Shown here: in pieces, positions 53,835-62,621 of the stretch
Numbering within the stretch: position 1 is the first letter of the stretch
Layout: each line of letters starts with the position of its first letter
Source: Allobosea lathyri
GTDB taxonomy: Bacteria > Pseudomonadota > Alphaproteobacteria > Rhizobiales > Beijerinckiaceae
Length of the DNA stretch: 64,000 nt
Assembly: GCF_900108245.1 (NCBI RefSeq)
Contig: NZ_FNUY01000009.1
Span: forward strand, 178,203-242,202
Reading direction: 5' to 3'
Notes under the pieces: model-generated
What the model was told of the DNA's origin: nothing
Database searches by the model: none
What the model saw: the letters and a program-made list of their open reading frames with translations, nothing else
Made by a program: the position numbers and the translations under genes

Positions 53835-54902
53835 ATGGGACAGCTCCCACGCTTCAAGGCTGCGGCAATCCATGCTGCCCCCGTTTTCCTCGACAAGGCA
53901 GCGACGACCCGCAAAGCGATAGCGCTCATCCAGGAGGCGTCGCGGGCAGGGGCGGAGTTCATAGCCTTCCCCGAAACCTACATTCCGGCGTTCCCGGTCT
54001 GGTCGGCGATCTGGGCCCCGATCGAGAACCACGATTTTTTTATCCGGATGTCCCAGGAGTCGGTTCTGATCGACGGACCCGAGGTTTCTGAGATTCGACG
54101 CGAGGCCCGACGACTGGGCGTCTTCGTCTCGATCGGCATAAGCGAGCGCTCCCCTGCCAGCGTCGGCTGCATGTGGAACTCCAATCTGATCATCGGCGAT
54201 GATGGCGCGATCCTGGTTCACCATCGAAAGCTCGTTCCCACCTTCTATGAAAAGCTGATCTGGGCCGCCGGCGATGGTGACGGGCTGCGTGTTGCCGATA
54301 CGCGCATCGGTCGACTCGGCGGGCTGATCTGTGGCGAGAACACCAATCCGCTGGCTCGCTACACCCTCATGGCGCAGGGCGAGCAGGTTCACGTATCGAG
54401 CTGGCCGCCGATCTGGCCCACCAGGCCGCCGGCGAACGGCGGCAATTTCGACAATGTCGCGGCCAACCGCATCCGCGCCAGCGCCCATTCGTTCGAGGCC
54501 AAAGCCTTCGGCATCGCTACTGCTGGTTACATGGACAAATCGATGCGCGACCAACTCGTCCATAGAGATCCGAAAGCCGCGGAAGTTCTCGACGCGACCC
54601 CTCGCGGTGCATCGTTCATCATTGATCCGACGGGCGCGCTGATCAGCGACACCCTGCAGGACGAGGAAGGTATCGCCTACGCGGAAATCGATATCGGACA
54701 GTGCATCGAGCCCAAGCAGTTTCATGACGTCGTGGGATATTACAACCGGTTCGACATATTCGAACTCACCGTACGACGGACCCGTCAGCGGCCCGTGCGC
54801 TTTGTATCTGACGAAGCGGGGTGCAACGCGGCGTCCGTACGGCAGGCAGATCAGAACGATGTCGATTTCAGGGAAATCGCCTTTCAAGAGGAAGGTGCTT
54901 GA
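53835..54902 (+). CDS. carbon-nitrogen hydrolase family protein (nitrilase)
   Basis: A 355-residue nitrilase-type enzyme that would convert an organic nitrile to acid and ammonia. The catalytic triad is visible: Glu47 in FIAFPETYIP, Lys132 in HHRKLVPTFYEKLIW and Cys166 in GGLICGENTNP, with VHVSSWPPIWP after it, as in aliphatic nitrilases. The ATG at 53835 (MGQLPRFKAAAIHAAPVFLD) is preferred over 53811. A molybdenum oxidoreductase gene follows and a reverse nitrate/sulfonate-type transporter faces it, suggesting uptake and use of a nitrogen compound. Confidence 0.9.
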   Translation: MGQLPRFKAAAIHAAPVFLDKAATTRKAIALIQEASRAGAEFIAFPETYIPAFPVWSAIWAPIENHDFFIRMSQESVLIDGPEVSEIRREARRLGVFVSIGISERSPASVGCMWNSNLIIGDDGAILVHHRKLVPTFYEKLIWAAGDGDGLRVADTRIGRLGGLICGENTNPLARYTLMAQGEQVHVSSWPPIWPTRPPANGGNFDNVAANRIRASAHSFEAKAFGIATAGYMDKSMRDQLVHRDPKAAEVLDATPRGASFIIDPTGALISDTLQDEEGIAYAEIDIGQCIEPKQFHDVVGYYNRFDIFELTVRRTRQRPVRFVSDEAGCNAASVRQADQNDVDFREIAFQEEGA

Positions 54903-55100
54903 CCGTGGAATTCGGTGACGACACTGGAACCGCGCACGTCGGGGACGGTCTGCATTTCGTCTCGAGATCGTGGCCTGCATGAGGATGCGATCCCTAGCGA
55001 AGATGTCGACGGGCACTTTGGCTTGCACGCATACCGTGGCTGCTTTCGCCGAGCACGGTCCATCAAACCGGACGCTATATTGCTTCAAGGGGCCGCACTC
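54903..55100. other. intergenic region between nitrilase and molybdoenzyme genes
   Basis: About 200 bases. The molybdoenzyme frame is open upstream to 54915, but the first 62 codons do not match the family, so this is treated as non-coding. No promoter motif is obvious. Confidence 0.35.
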
Positions 55101-56111
55101 ATGAGCACGCTGATCGCACCGCATAATCCTCGGTCTCAAATGGGCCCAAGTGGGATTTATCGGCGTCTTCCCCTGGAACCTCATCAGATGGGGGAGCGCC
55201 TCACTCCGACCGAAGACCTATTCGTGCTGATCCACATGGGAACACCTGCTGTCGACGTGTCGACATGGTCGCTCGGCATCGGAGGGATGGTTTCGCGACC
55301 ACTCTCGATCCCGCTGACCGAACTTCGAAGCTTGCCGCACGTGGCGGTCCAGACCGTTCACCAGTGCGCCGGCAATCCACTTGAGCCGACCGTTCCCACG
55401 CGACGGGTTGCCTGTGTGGAGTGGGCCGGCGTAGCTCTCAAATCCCTCATCGACCTGGCAGAGCTGGATCCGAGGGCCACCCATATGTGGTCGTTCGGCA
55501 TGGATCATGGGGAGTTCGAAGGGGCCTCGTGCGACGGGTACGGCAAGGACCTCACGATTGATCGACTTCTGGAGTCCGGCGCCTTGATTGCCTACGAGCT
55601 GAACGGCAGCGCCTTGCCCGTAGCGCACGGCTTTCCTGCACGCCTCGTCGTTCCCGGCTACTATGGTACCAACACGGTGAAATGGCTGGACAGGATCGAG
55701 TTTCGGGACAAGCCGCTCGATGCGCTTTTTACGACCACCTATTACAATGATGCGAAGTCCGCCACCGAGGCGCGAAAGCCCGTATGGGAGATCCCGGTCG
55801 GCTCGCTCTTCACCTTACCGGCTCCGGGATCGTCCCATCATCGCGGCGATGGTCTCGATGTTGCCGGGTGGGCGTGGGCGAAGTCGGGCGTGTCTCGCGT
55901 CGAGGTCAGCGTTGATGGCGGTGCCAACTGGCGCCCCGCCAAGCTTGAACCGGATCGGGGCGCCGCCTGGCGACGTTTCGAGGAGACGATTGCTGTGGCG
56001 GAGCCGGGGCCTCTCGGACTGGTCGTACGAGCCACGGCGAACGACGGGCGCAGCCAACCCCTCGAAGGGGTACGTTATGCCGCCCACGCGATTACCATCA
56101 ACGTAATATAA
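55101..56111 (+). CDS. sulfite oxidase-like molybdopterin-dependent oxidoreductase
   Basis: A 336-residue molybdenum enzyme of the sulfite oxidase family. The residue that binds molybdenum is Cys89 in VHQCAGN. The cofactor domain runs to about 215 (VACVEWAGV, then VPGYYGTNTVKWLDRI) and an immunoglobulin-like dimerisation domain follows (GWAWAKSGVSRVEVSVDGG). There is no heme b5 domain and no Tat leader, so it is likely cytosolic. I chose the ATG at 55101. Its reaction with the nitrilase product is unknown; an oxidation of sulfite or a related compound is possible. Confidence 0.87.
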   Translation: MSTLIAPHNPRSQMGPSGIYRRLPLEPHQMGERLTPTEDLFVLIHMGTPAVDVSTWSLGIGGMVSRPLSIPLTELRSLPHVAVQTVHQCAGNPLEPTVPTRRVACVEWAGVALKSLIDLAELDPRATHMWSFGMDHGEFEGASCDGYGKDLTIDRLLESGALIAYELNGSALPVAHGFPARLVVPGYYGTNTVKWLDRIEFRDKPLDALFTTTYYNDAKSATEARKPVWEIPVGSLFTLPAPGSSHHRGDGLDVAGWAWAKSGVSRVEVSVDGGANWRPAKLEPDRGAAWRRFEETIAVAEPGPLGLVVRATANDGRSQPLEGVRYAAHAITINVI

Positions 56112-56190
56112 TCTGGTGCGTCTCGTACTGCGACGACCGGAAGATTACCTCGGCGTTCGCTTTGCCACCGGAGCTCGATGGACCCGGGTG

Positions 56191-56979
56191 TCAATGCCGG
56201 ACCACCGCCTGCTTTAGATAGAGGAACTCGAGCAGCCTTCGGCGGCATTCGGCATAGGCCGACGTTGTGGTCATCTCCAGGCGATCACGCGGTCGCGGAA
56301 TATCGACCTCGAGCACCTCTCCGATCTTCGCGGCGGGACCGTTCGTCATCATGACAACGCGGTCGCTAAGGAAAATGGCCTCATCGACGTCGTGAGTGAC
56401 CATGACCACCGTGGATCGCGTCTGCTCCACGATCTTTATGAGTTCGTCTTGTAGACTTGCCCGCGTAAGTGCATCCAGAGCTCCGAAAGGCTCATCCAGG
56501 AGCAGCACGCGGGGTTCGATTGCCAAGGCGCGAGCGATGCCGACACGCTGCTTCATACCCCCCGAAATTTCGTGGGGGTATTTGTTTGCTGCGTGACCGA
56601 GATGGACGAGATCCAGCGCCTGGTCGACCTTTCGCCGCATTGCACCCTTGTCAAGCCGGGCGGCGAAGACCTGCGAAACTCCCAGGAGGATGTTGTCGTG
56701 ACAGGTCATCCATGGAAGCAGGGAATGGTTCTGGAACACGACGCCACGGTCGGGCCCCGGGCCGAGTATCTGCTGTCCTTCGCAACTGATCAAACCGGCC
56801 GAGGGCCTATAAAGACCGGCAATCAGATTGAGCAAGGTACTTTTCCCGCAGCCAGAATGCCCGATCAGGCTGACGAACTCACCACGTTCCACAGACAACG
56901 AGATGGAGTCCAGCGCATGGAATTTCGTGCGCTCGCCGAAAGTCATTGATACCTTGTTCAGTGATAGGAAGGTCTCCAC
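56191..56979 (-). CDS. ABC transporter ATP-binding protein (nitrate/sulfonate/taurine type)
   Basis: A 262-residue ATPase of the SsuB/TauB/NrtD family. Walker A is GHSGCGKS at 40-47, the signature is ISGGMKQRVGIARAL, and Walker B is VLLLDEPFGALD. It is three bases downstream of the permease gene and last in the reverse operon 59248 to 56191. It would energise uptake of a nitrate-, cyanate- or sulfonate-like solute. Confidence 0.9.
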   Translation of the reverse strand: METFLSLNKVSMTFGERTKFHALDSISLSVERGEFVSLIGHSGCGKSTLLNLIAGLYRPSAGLISCEGQQILGPGPDRGVVFQNHSLLPWMTCHDNILLGVSQVFAARLDKGAMRRKVDQALDLVHLGHAANKYPHEISGGMKQRVGIARALAIEPRVLLLDEPFGALDALTRASLQDELIKIVEQTRSTVVMVTHDVDEAIFLSDRVVMMTNGPAAKIGEVLEVDIPRPRDRLEMTTTSAYAECRRRLLEFLYLKQAVVRH

Positions 56980-56982
56980 CGG

Positions 56983-57888
56983 TCACTCCTTGAAACTGAG
57001 TTTTTGACCGACCCATGCAAGGGCCTGATCGAGAACGAAGCCGATGATGCCGATGAGCCCAATAGCGACGATCATGCTGGAGAGCTGGAGGTTGTTCCAC
57101 TCGTTCCAGATGAAGTACCCGATGCCGTTCTGACCCACGACCATCTCGGCCGCCACGATGACGAACCAGGCGATGCCGATCGAAATGCGCATCCCGGTCA
57201 GGATCATCGGAACCGCTGCCGGAAAGACGATCCTCAACACTTTGGTCGAGGTCTTCAGGCCGAGCACTTTCGCCACGTTCAGCCAATCCTGCCGCACGCC
57301 GGCGGCCCCGGCGGCCGTGTTGATCAAAAGCGGCCATAGCGAGCAAATGAAGATTATGAAGATGGCCGCCGTCGCGCTGTCCTTGAGCCCGTACAGCGCC
57401 AACGGCATCCAAGCCAAAGGAGAGATTGGCTTGAGCACCTGAATGAACGGATTCAGCGCCTGGTAGAGCCAAGGCATCAGGCCAATGCCGAAACCAAGGG
57501 GCACGGCCACCACCACCGCCAGCGCGTACCCCAAAAAGACGCGGCCAAGCGAGTAATATAGATGCCAGAAGATGCCGAGGTTGTTGGGATTGGAGCTGTC
57601 AAAGGCGCGACTTCCCAATTCCATGGCCCGTCGAGCCACTGCCATCGGGCCAGGAATTGAGGAGCCGGTCGTGACGCCGACCGCCTGGCCCATCAACTTG
57701 GCGTATTCGGGATCGACAGAAGTTTCGCCGCCGCCGGTTGAGGTGAGAGCCTGCCAAATGGATAAGAAGGCGACGAAAATCGCCAGCGACACGACCCAAG
57801 GGCGGTTCACGACACTGTGCAAGCCGGACAACAACAACTTGCCGTTAGTTCGGGCGGCGGACGGAGCGTAGGTATTGGTCTGGATCAT
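56983..57888 (-). CDS. ABC transporter permease (nitrate/sulfonate/taurine type)
   Basis: A 301-residue permease of the SsuC/NrtB class, with a hydrophilic amino end followed by a first helix at WVVSLAIFVAFLSIWQAL. The docking region is NVAKVLGLKTSTKVLRIVFP, followed by MRISIGIAWFVIVAAEMVV. The start at 57888 overlaps the binding-protein gene by 44 bases; a later start is possible. It pairs with the ATPase three bases downstream. Confidence 0.87.
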   Translation of the reverse strand: MIQTNTYAPSAARTNGKLLLSGLHSVVNRPWVVSLAIFVAFLSIWQALTSTGGGETSVDPEYAKLMGQAVGVTTGSSIPGPMAVARRAMELGSRAFDSSNPNNLGIFWHLYYSLGRVFLGYALAVVVAVPLGFGIGLMPWLYQALNPFIQVLKPISPLAWMPLALYGLKDSATAAIFIIFICSLWPLLINTAAGAAGVRQDWLNVAKVLGLKTSTKVLRIVFPAAVPMILTGMRISIGIAWFVIVAAEMVVGQNGIGYFIWNEWNNLQLSSMIVAIGLIGIIGFVLDQALAWVGQKLSFKE

Positions 57889-59248
57889 TGGAATCGAACT
57901 CCTTGCCCAATATCCGTTCAATCCCAAATTTCGGTTCGGGAACTTCGATGCCTTGTTGCGCGAGAATCTTCTTCGCATCGACGGCAAGCATCACCGTCTG
58001 TGCCAGCCGCTTATGGTCGACATCGGCTGGGAGCATGTTCCAGCGGCTCATTTGCACGGACAGCCAGACGGCCATCGAGTATTGCGGAAACGGGTCGAAC
58101 TTGATCCGGTCGGGCACGTTTCGCACCGCGCCTAGGCCATCTGCGAAGCGTCCCCCGATGACTTGCTGGATGACGTTCGCAGGAGCGTTGATGTATTCCG
58201 GCCGGGCGAGGATCTCCGCCATGCCCGCACGATTTTCGGGAGCCGAGGAATACAACCCCGCTTCCACCAGCGCGCGAAACACTGCAAGAAACGTGTTGGG
58301 ATGCTGCTTTATCCAGGCATCGGTTGCGGTGACCGAGCAGCATGGATGGTTTTCCCAGATGTCGCGAGACAGCAGGTGAATGAAGCCGACGCCCTCGACG
58401 ACCGCGCGCTGGCCTCCGGGCTCGCCTCCCAAAAATCCGTCGATGTTGCCGACGCGAAGGTTTGACACGTATTCGGACGGAGGAACGACCCGGTAGACGA
58501 CGTCCTTATCCGGGTCCAGGCCGGCTTCCGCCAGATAATGACGCAGTTGCAGAGCCTGATGGGATTGGTCGAAGGGAACCGCGAAACGGAAACCCTTCCA
58601 GTTTCGCGGGTCCCGATTGTCCTTGTGTTTCAGAGCCAGTACCAGCGAATTTCCATTTTGATTCAGGATCGTAAGCACCTTGGCTGGGACCACGTTGCCA
58701 CCGGCGCCGGCCGAGGTCGCAATCGCCACGGGCATGACCTGTTGGGAGACATCGAGCTCCCCATTGATCATCTTGTCCCGGATGAGACCAATGCCGGGGA
58801 TCTTCTGAAGAGCGACGTTGAGACCGTGCTTCTCGAAGATGCCTTTCTCCTTGGCCATCACCAACGGGGTGGCACAGGTGATGGCGAGGAAGCCGACGTT
58901 GATGTCTTTCTTCTCGAGAGGGGCTCGTTCCTGAGCCAGTGCCCTCAAGGTACTCAACGGGAGGATGTCTCCCATTGCAGTCAGTATCGTGGCGGCCCCC
59001 ACGCTGCGCAGCAGCTGGCGACGCGTTCGCAAATCAGGGAACACGGACGCGATAAGAATTTTGTCGGTTGCCGAGACAATGGTTTCTTCGATGGATCCGT
59101 TACAGTCCTCCACCGCAAGTGGGCCGTCGTGCGACTGACCGCACATGCACATGGCACGGCAATTACGGTTGAATTCTCCGGGCTCCATATCCGCGCTCCA
59201 CTTTTTATTCCCCACCGGCAGTATGGAGGCCGACTGAGCTTCGGGCAT
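57845..59248 (-). CDS. CmpA/NrtA family ABC transporter substrate-binding protein
   Basis: A 467-residue binding protein of the nitrate/bicarbonate (NrtA/CmpA) family. The twin-arginine leader RTRRQLLRSVGAATILTAMG sits unusually far in, at about 74-93. Before it is a cysteine-rich stretch with Cys30, Cys34, Cys36 and Cys49 in NCRAMCMCGQSHDGP. The mature part starts near ERAPLEKKDINVGFLAITCA and contains NIDGFLGGEPGGQRAV. The open frame runs upstream to 59716, but the ATG at 59248 is where family similarity begins. It would bind a small anion or nitrogen compound for the permease and ATPase. Confidence 0.85.
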   Translation of the reverse strand: MPEAQSASILPVGNKKWSADMEPGEFNRNCRAMCMCGQSHDGPLAVEDCNGSIEETIVSATDKILIASVFPDLRTRRQLLRSVGAATILTAMGDILPLSTLRALAQERAPLEKKDINVGFLAITCATPLVMAKEKGIFEKHGLNVALQKIPGIGLIRDKMINGELDVSQQVMPVAIATSAGAGGNVVPAKVLTILNQNGNSLVLALKHKDNRDPRNWKGFRFAVPFDQSHQALQLRHYLAEAGLDPDKDVVYRVVPPSEYVSNLRVGNIDGFLGGEPGGQRAVVEGVGFIHLLSRDIWENHPCCSVTATDAWIKQHPNTFLAVFRALVEAGLYSSAPENRAGMAEILARPEYINAPANVIQQVIGGRFADGLGAVRNVPDRIKFDPFPQYSMAVWLSVQMSRWNMLPADVDHKRLAQTVMLAVDAKKILAQQGIEVPEPKFGIERILGKEFDSNDPDQYLRSVRRPN

Positions 59249-59699
59249 TGCGTTTTCTCGCAACGCGCTCTGCAAAAAGGTGCTGTGACTGCCTACGAAG
59301 GCTGCAGCCGGAGCCACGGCAGCCGTCGTTTTGGGCAACGAAGTGCTTGCCCGGCCGTCCGGGGTTGAAATCGGATCTTGGCTAAACCGCGGGACACGGC
59401 CGGCCTCGTCCATCCAGGCCGAGACCTTCGCTCGGTCTTCCCGCCAGGACTGGGGGCGGGCCGTCCTCCCCAGCACGACCAAGCGTGGTCGCGGAGTTGC
59501 ACGCCGGCATGTGTGGTCAGGTTGCCTAAGAACCGACCTATTAATCCCTAGCGCAAGCAACGGTGCAAGCCACGGCTTTTTGCTGGGCGGTCGCGCGGAC
59601 AAGGAATGAAGGTGCCGTTCAAAGTCCCGTCGCGATGAGAGCCTGTGCATGGAAAACATGCGAGACATAATCATCAGCGCGACCGACGAGGGATCTCGG
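59249..59699. other. intergenic region with no recognised gene
   Basis: About 450 bases upstream of the reverse NrtA-type operon. Long frames run through it on the reverse strand but have no family similarity. The operon promoter should be here; I see no clear motif. Confidence 0.35.
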
Positions 59700-59940
59700 T
59701 CGCGCTGAGTCACCATTTCGACCTTCTAGGCGAGACCGCACGCGACATAGACGAGGCGAAAACCCGACGAGAGCATGATTGACGACGGCTACATTGCCAG
59801 CGATCACGCCCATTTCTTGCATATTTTTGATGCGTCGCTGAACGGCTGGAGCCGTAAGGTTCACGCGCTCGCGGATCTCCCGCTGGGGCGATGTATATCC
59901 TTTTGCAGAATTGCGAGGATTGCGCCGATCGAAGCGGTCA
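59700..59940 (-). pseudogene. Lrp/AsnC family regulator remnant
   Basis: Reverse-strand segments match the AsnC regulator at 35784 piecewise: AILAILQKDIHRP in one frame, then after a one-base deletion near 59890 the sequence QREIRERVNLTAPAVQRRIK, then GVIAGNVAVVNHALVG. The intact paralogue has GERVNLSAAAVQRRIKRMEE and GVISRNTAVVDPSAVG in the same places. The ligand domain is missing. It was divergent from the M20 gene at 60072, exactly as the intact AsnC gene is from the M20 gene at 36364. Confidence 0.68.
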
Positions 59941-59960
59941 AGAGCAGGGGCATTTGGTTT

Positions 59961-60016
59961 ACAAAATTGCGAGGACGCACGGGAATTAGAGCGCCTTTCT
60001 CGAGTTCATTGCAATA
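59961..60016 (+). promoter_or_regulatory. shared three-part regulatory element, copy 6 (upstream of M20 gene at 60072)
   Basis: ACAAAATTGC (59961-59970), GAGCGC (59989-59994) and ATTGCAATA (60008-60016). This copy fits the consensus at every box and spacing. It ends 55 bases before the ATG at 60072 and has survived although the adjacent AsnC gene is broken. Confidence 0.72.
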
Positions 60017-60071
60017 TCGTTCACCTAAGGGGAAAAACCCCGTCGTTTGTCGAGAGGGCGGATCCGTAGTC

Positions 60072-61232
60072 ATGGACACTTCCATTGATCAGCAGGCTTT
60101 GACCGAGGAAATGAAGGCGTGGCGGCGCGATTTCCACGCTAATCCCGAGTTCGGGTTCGAAGAGAGGCGCACTTCCAGTATCGTCGCAGCAAAGCTACGC
60201 GAGTTTGGGTTTGATGACGTTGCAGAAGGCATCGGCAAAACTGGGGTTGTGGGAACCCTCAAGCGAGGCACGTCAAATCGAGCAATCGCTCTTCGTGCTG
60301 ACATGGATGCGCTGAGGATCACCGAGAAGGGCGACCACCCGCATCGCTCGCAAAATGAGGGCGTCATGCATGCTTGCGGTCATGATGGTCATACCGCAAT
60401 GCTGTTGGGTGCTGCAAAAATGCTGGCATCCGAAGGTGGCTTCGATGGGACCGTCCGGTTCATTTTCCAGCCTGCCGAGGAATGGGGCAAAGGAGCGCTC
60501 GCCATGCTCGATGACGGAGTCATGGATCGCTTCCCCTTCCAGGAGGTATATGGCCTGCATAACGCGCCAGGACTGCAGCTCGGCCGGTTGGAAGCGGGAT
60601 TCGGCCCTGTGATGTCGGCCGAGGACAATTTCGAGATCTGTTTATCCGGAGTTGGAGGACATGCGTCTCGTCCTCAATCGAGCCGAGAAGTACTCGTGGC
60701 GGCGTGCGCGACCGTCATGAACTTGCAAACGATCGTCTCGCGCCGCCTCTGCCCGAGCGATGTTGCCGTGGTCTCGGTTACAGAGCTTATTACCGACGGG
60801 ACCCGCAACGCCCTCCCTGGGGAAGCACGCGTCGTTGGCGATGCTCGAAGCTTTAGGCCCGAGGTAAGTACTGAAATCGAGCGCGAGATGCGGCGGATTG
60901 CAGAGGGTGTCGCCCTATCGTATGGGGTCAACGTTGAGGTGAGCTACACGCGCGAGTTCGTTCCAGTCTTCAACGATGAAGTGCTCACGCGCGAGCTTCT
61001 GACGGCCGCCGGCGATGCCTTGGGTCCCGAGAATGCGCGCCAGGCCAAAGCGCCAAGCACCGGATCTGAGGATTTTGCTCGCTTCCTGGACCATGTCCCC
61101 GGCTCATTCGCCTGGATCGGTAACGGCGAAAGCGCGCCCTTGCATAATCCTCGCTACGACTTCAACGACGACGGACTGTTGCACGGCGCCCGTGTACACG
61201 CGTCGATCGTCAGAAGACGGTTGCACGTTTAG
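60072..61232 (+). CDS. M20 family amidohydrolase (M20D, hippurate hydrolase/aminoacylase type)
   Basis: A 386-residue metal-dependent amidohydrolase, a close paralogue of the protein at 36364. Metal ligands are in VMHACGHDGH (Cys102, His104), PAEEW and GLHN, with the late histidine in LHNPRYDF. The ATG at 60072 is the natural family start (MDTSIDQQALTEEMKAWRRD). It follows copy 6 of the shared element and a broken AsnC gene. It probably deacylates N-acyl amino acids. The gene ends just before the amino-acid transporter genes at 61427. Confidence 0.88.
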   Translation: MDTSIDQQALTEEMKAWRRDFHANPEFGFEERRTSSIVAAKLREFGFDDVAEGIGKTGVVGTLKRGTSNRAIALRADMDALRITEKGDHPHRSQNEGVMHACGHDGHTAMLLGAAKMLASEGGFDGTVRFIFQPAEEWGKGALAMLDDGVMDRFPFQEVYGLHNAPGLQLGRLEAGFGPVMSAEDNFEICLSGVGGHASRPQSSREVLVAACATVMNLQTIVSRRLCPSDVAVVSVTELITDGTRNALPGEARVVGDARSFRPEVSTEIEREMRRIAEGVALSYGVNVEVSYTREFVPVFNDEVLTRELLTAAGDALGPENARQAKAPSTGSEDFARFLDHVPGSFAWIGNGESAPLHNPRYDFNDDGLLHGARVHASIVRRRLHV

Positions 61233-61426
61233 TAGCTCCCTAGCTTCGCCACTGAGTCACTCGCTGGAGCAGCCTCGGTAGGCGGCCCACCGCGAAGTCA
61301 TGCTCCGAGAAATGCAGACTTAACGGCAAGCAGGCCAAGGGTCCGCGAGGACAGGGTTGCCCGACCAATATCACAGCTGAGAACTGGTGGTGGCCAGCAC
61401 GGCCGCAAAAATAACTGGAGGTAGAT

Positions 61427-62611
61427 TTGTCTAACCCACAGCAAAGGCGTGCTAAAGCCTCACTGTTCTACGATCCGAAGATCCGAGGCTATGTCTATCA
61501 GGCCGCTCTGGTGGCGATCGTCGGCTTCCTGATCTGGTCGGCGGCATCGAACGCCATCACCAATCTGCGCGCGCAGAAGATCGCCTCGGGCTTCGGCTTC
61601 TGGCACAATGCGGCCGGCTTCGACGTCAACCAGAAGCTGATCCCCTTCAGCGCGTCGGGCAGCACTTATGGCCAGGCTTTCTATGTCGGCCTGCTCAATA
61701 CGCTGCTGGTCGCGGCCATCGGTATCGTGCTGTCGACGTTTCTCGGCTTCTTCGTGGGCGTCTCCCGCCTGTCGAGCAACTGGGTGCTGTCCAAGCTGGC
61801 GATGATCTATGTCGAGGTCATCCGCAACCTGCCGCTGCTGCTGCAATTGTTCTTCTGGTACAATGCGGTGCTCAAGCCCTTGCCCGATGCGCGCAACTCG
61901 ATCGCGCTTCCCTTCAACATCTTCCTGAACAACCGCGGCCTGATCCTGCCGAACCCGCAATTCGCGCCGGCCTTCGAGGCGGTGGTCATTGCGTTCTTCC
62001 TCGCGATCGTGGCTGCGATCGCCTTCTATATCTGGTCGAAGAAGCAGCAGGAGCGCACCGGCACGCAATATCCGAACGGCCTGATCTCGCTCGCGCTGAT
62101 TCTCGGCGTGCCGCTCCTGACCTATTACGCTGCGGGGCAGCCGCTCTCCTTCGATCTGCCGCAGCAGGGGCGCTTCAACCTCACTGGTGGCCTGCAGATC
62201 TTCCCTGAATTCGTGGCCCTGCTGATCGGCCTGACGACCTATACGGCGGGCTTCATCGCCGAAGTGGTCCGCGCCGGCATCCTCGCGGTCTCCAAGGGGC
62301 AGACGGAAGCCGCCAACGCGCTTGGATTGCGCGCCGGCCCGACGCTGAAGCTCGTGGTGATCCCGCAGGCAATGCGCGTGATCATTCCGCCGCTGACCTC
62401 GAACTATTTGAACCTGACCAAGAACTCGTCGCTGGCGGTGGCGATCGGCTATCCCGACCTCGTTCAGGTCTTCACCGGAACCGTGCTGAACCAGACCGGC
62501 CAGGCCGTCGAGGTCGTCGCCATCACAATGGCGGTCTATCTGACGATCTCGCTCGTCACGTCGTTCATCATGAATATCTACAACAAGCGCATGGCGCTGG
62601 TGGAACGGTGA
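61427..62611 (+). CDS. aapQ: general L-amino acid ABC transporter permease AapQ
   Basis: A 394-residue inner-membrane permease of the general amino-acid transporter of alphaproteobacteria. The typical opening ASLFYDPKIRGYVYQAALVA, the long periplasmic loop, and the docking region EAANALGLRAGPTLKLVVIP are present, as is YLNLTKNSSLAVAIGYPDLV. The TTG start at 61427 has TGGAGG just upstream. Normally aapJ, encoding the binding protein, lies upstream of aapQ; here an M20 gene does. It is followed 10 bases later by aapM. Confidence 0.92.
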   Translation: MSNPQQRRAKASLFYDPKIRGYVYQAALVAIVGFLIWSAASNAITNLRAQKIASGFGFWHNAAGFDVNQKLIPFSASGSTYGQAFYVGLLNTLLVAAIGIVLSTFLGFFVGVSRLSSNWVLSKLAMIYVEVIRNLPLLLQLFFWYNAVLKPLPDARNSIALPFNIFLNNRGLILPNPQFAPAFEAVVIAFFLAIVAAIAFYIWSKKQQERTGTQYPNGLISLALILGVPLLTYYAAGQPLSFDLPQQGRFNLTGGLQIFPEFVALLIGLTTYTAGFIAEVVRAGILAVSKGQTEAANALGLRAGPTLKLVVIPQAMRVIIPPLTSNYLNLTKNSSLAVAIGYPDLVQVFTGTVLNQTGQAVEVVAITMAVYLTISLVTSFIMNIYNKRMALVER

Positions 62612-62621
62612 GGGCGCCACG

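Noticed and set aside
59249..59716. Amino-terminal extension of the NrtA-type binding protein to 59716
   Set aside because: The extension runs through non-family sequence and into the AsnC remnant; the ATG at 59248 fits the family start.
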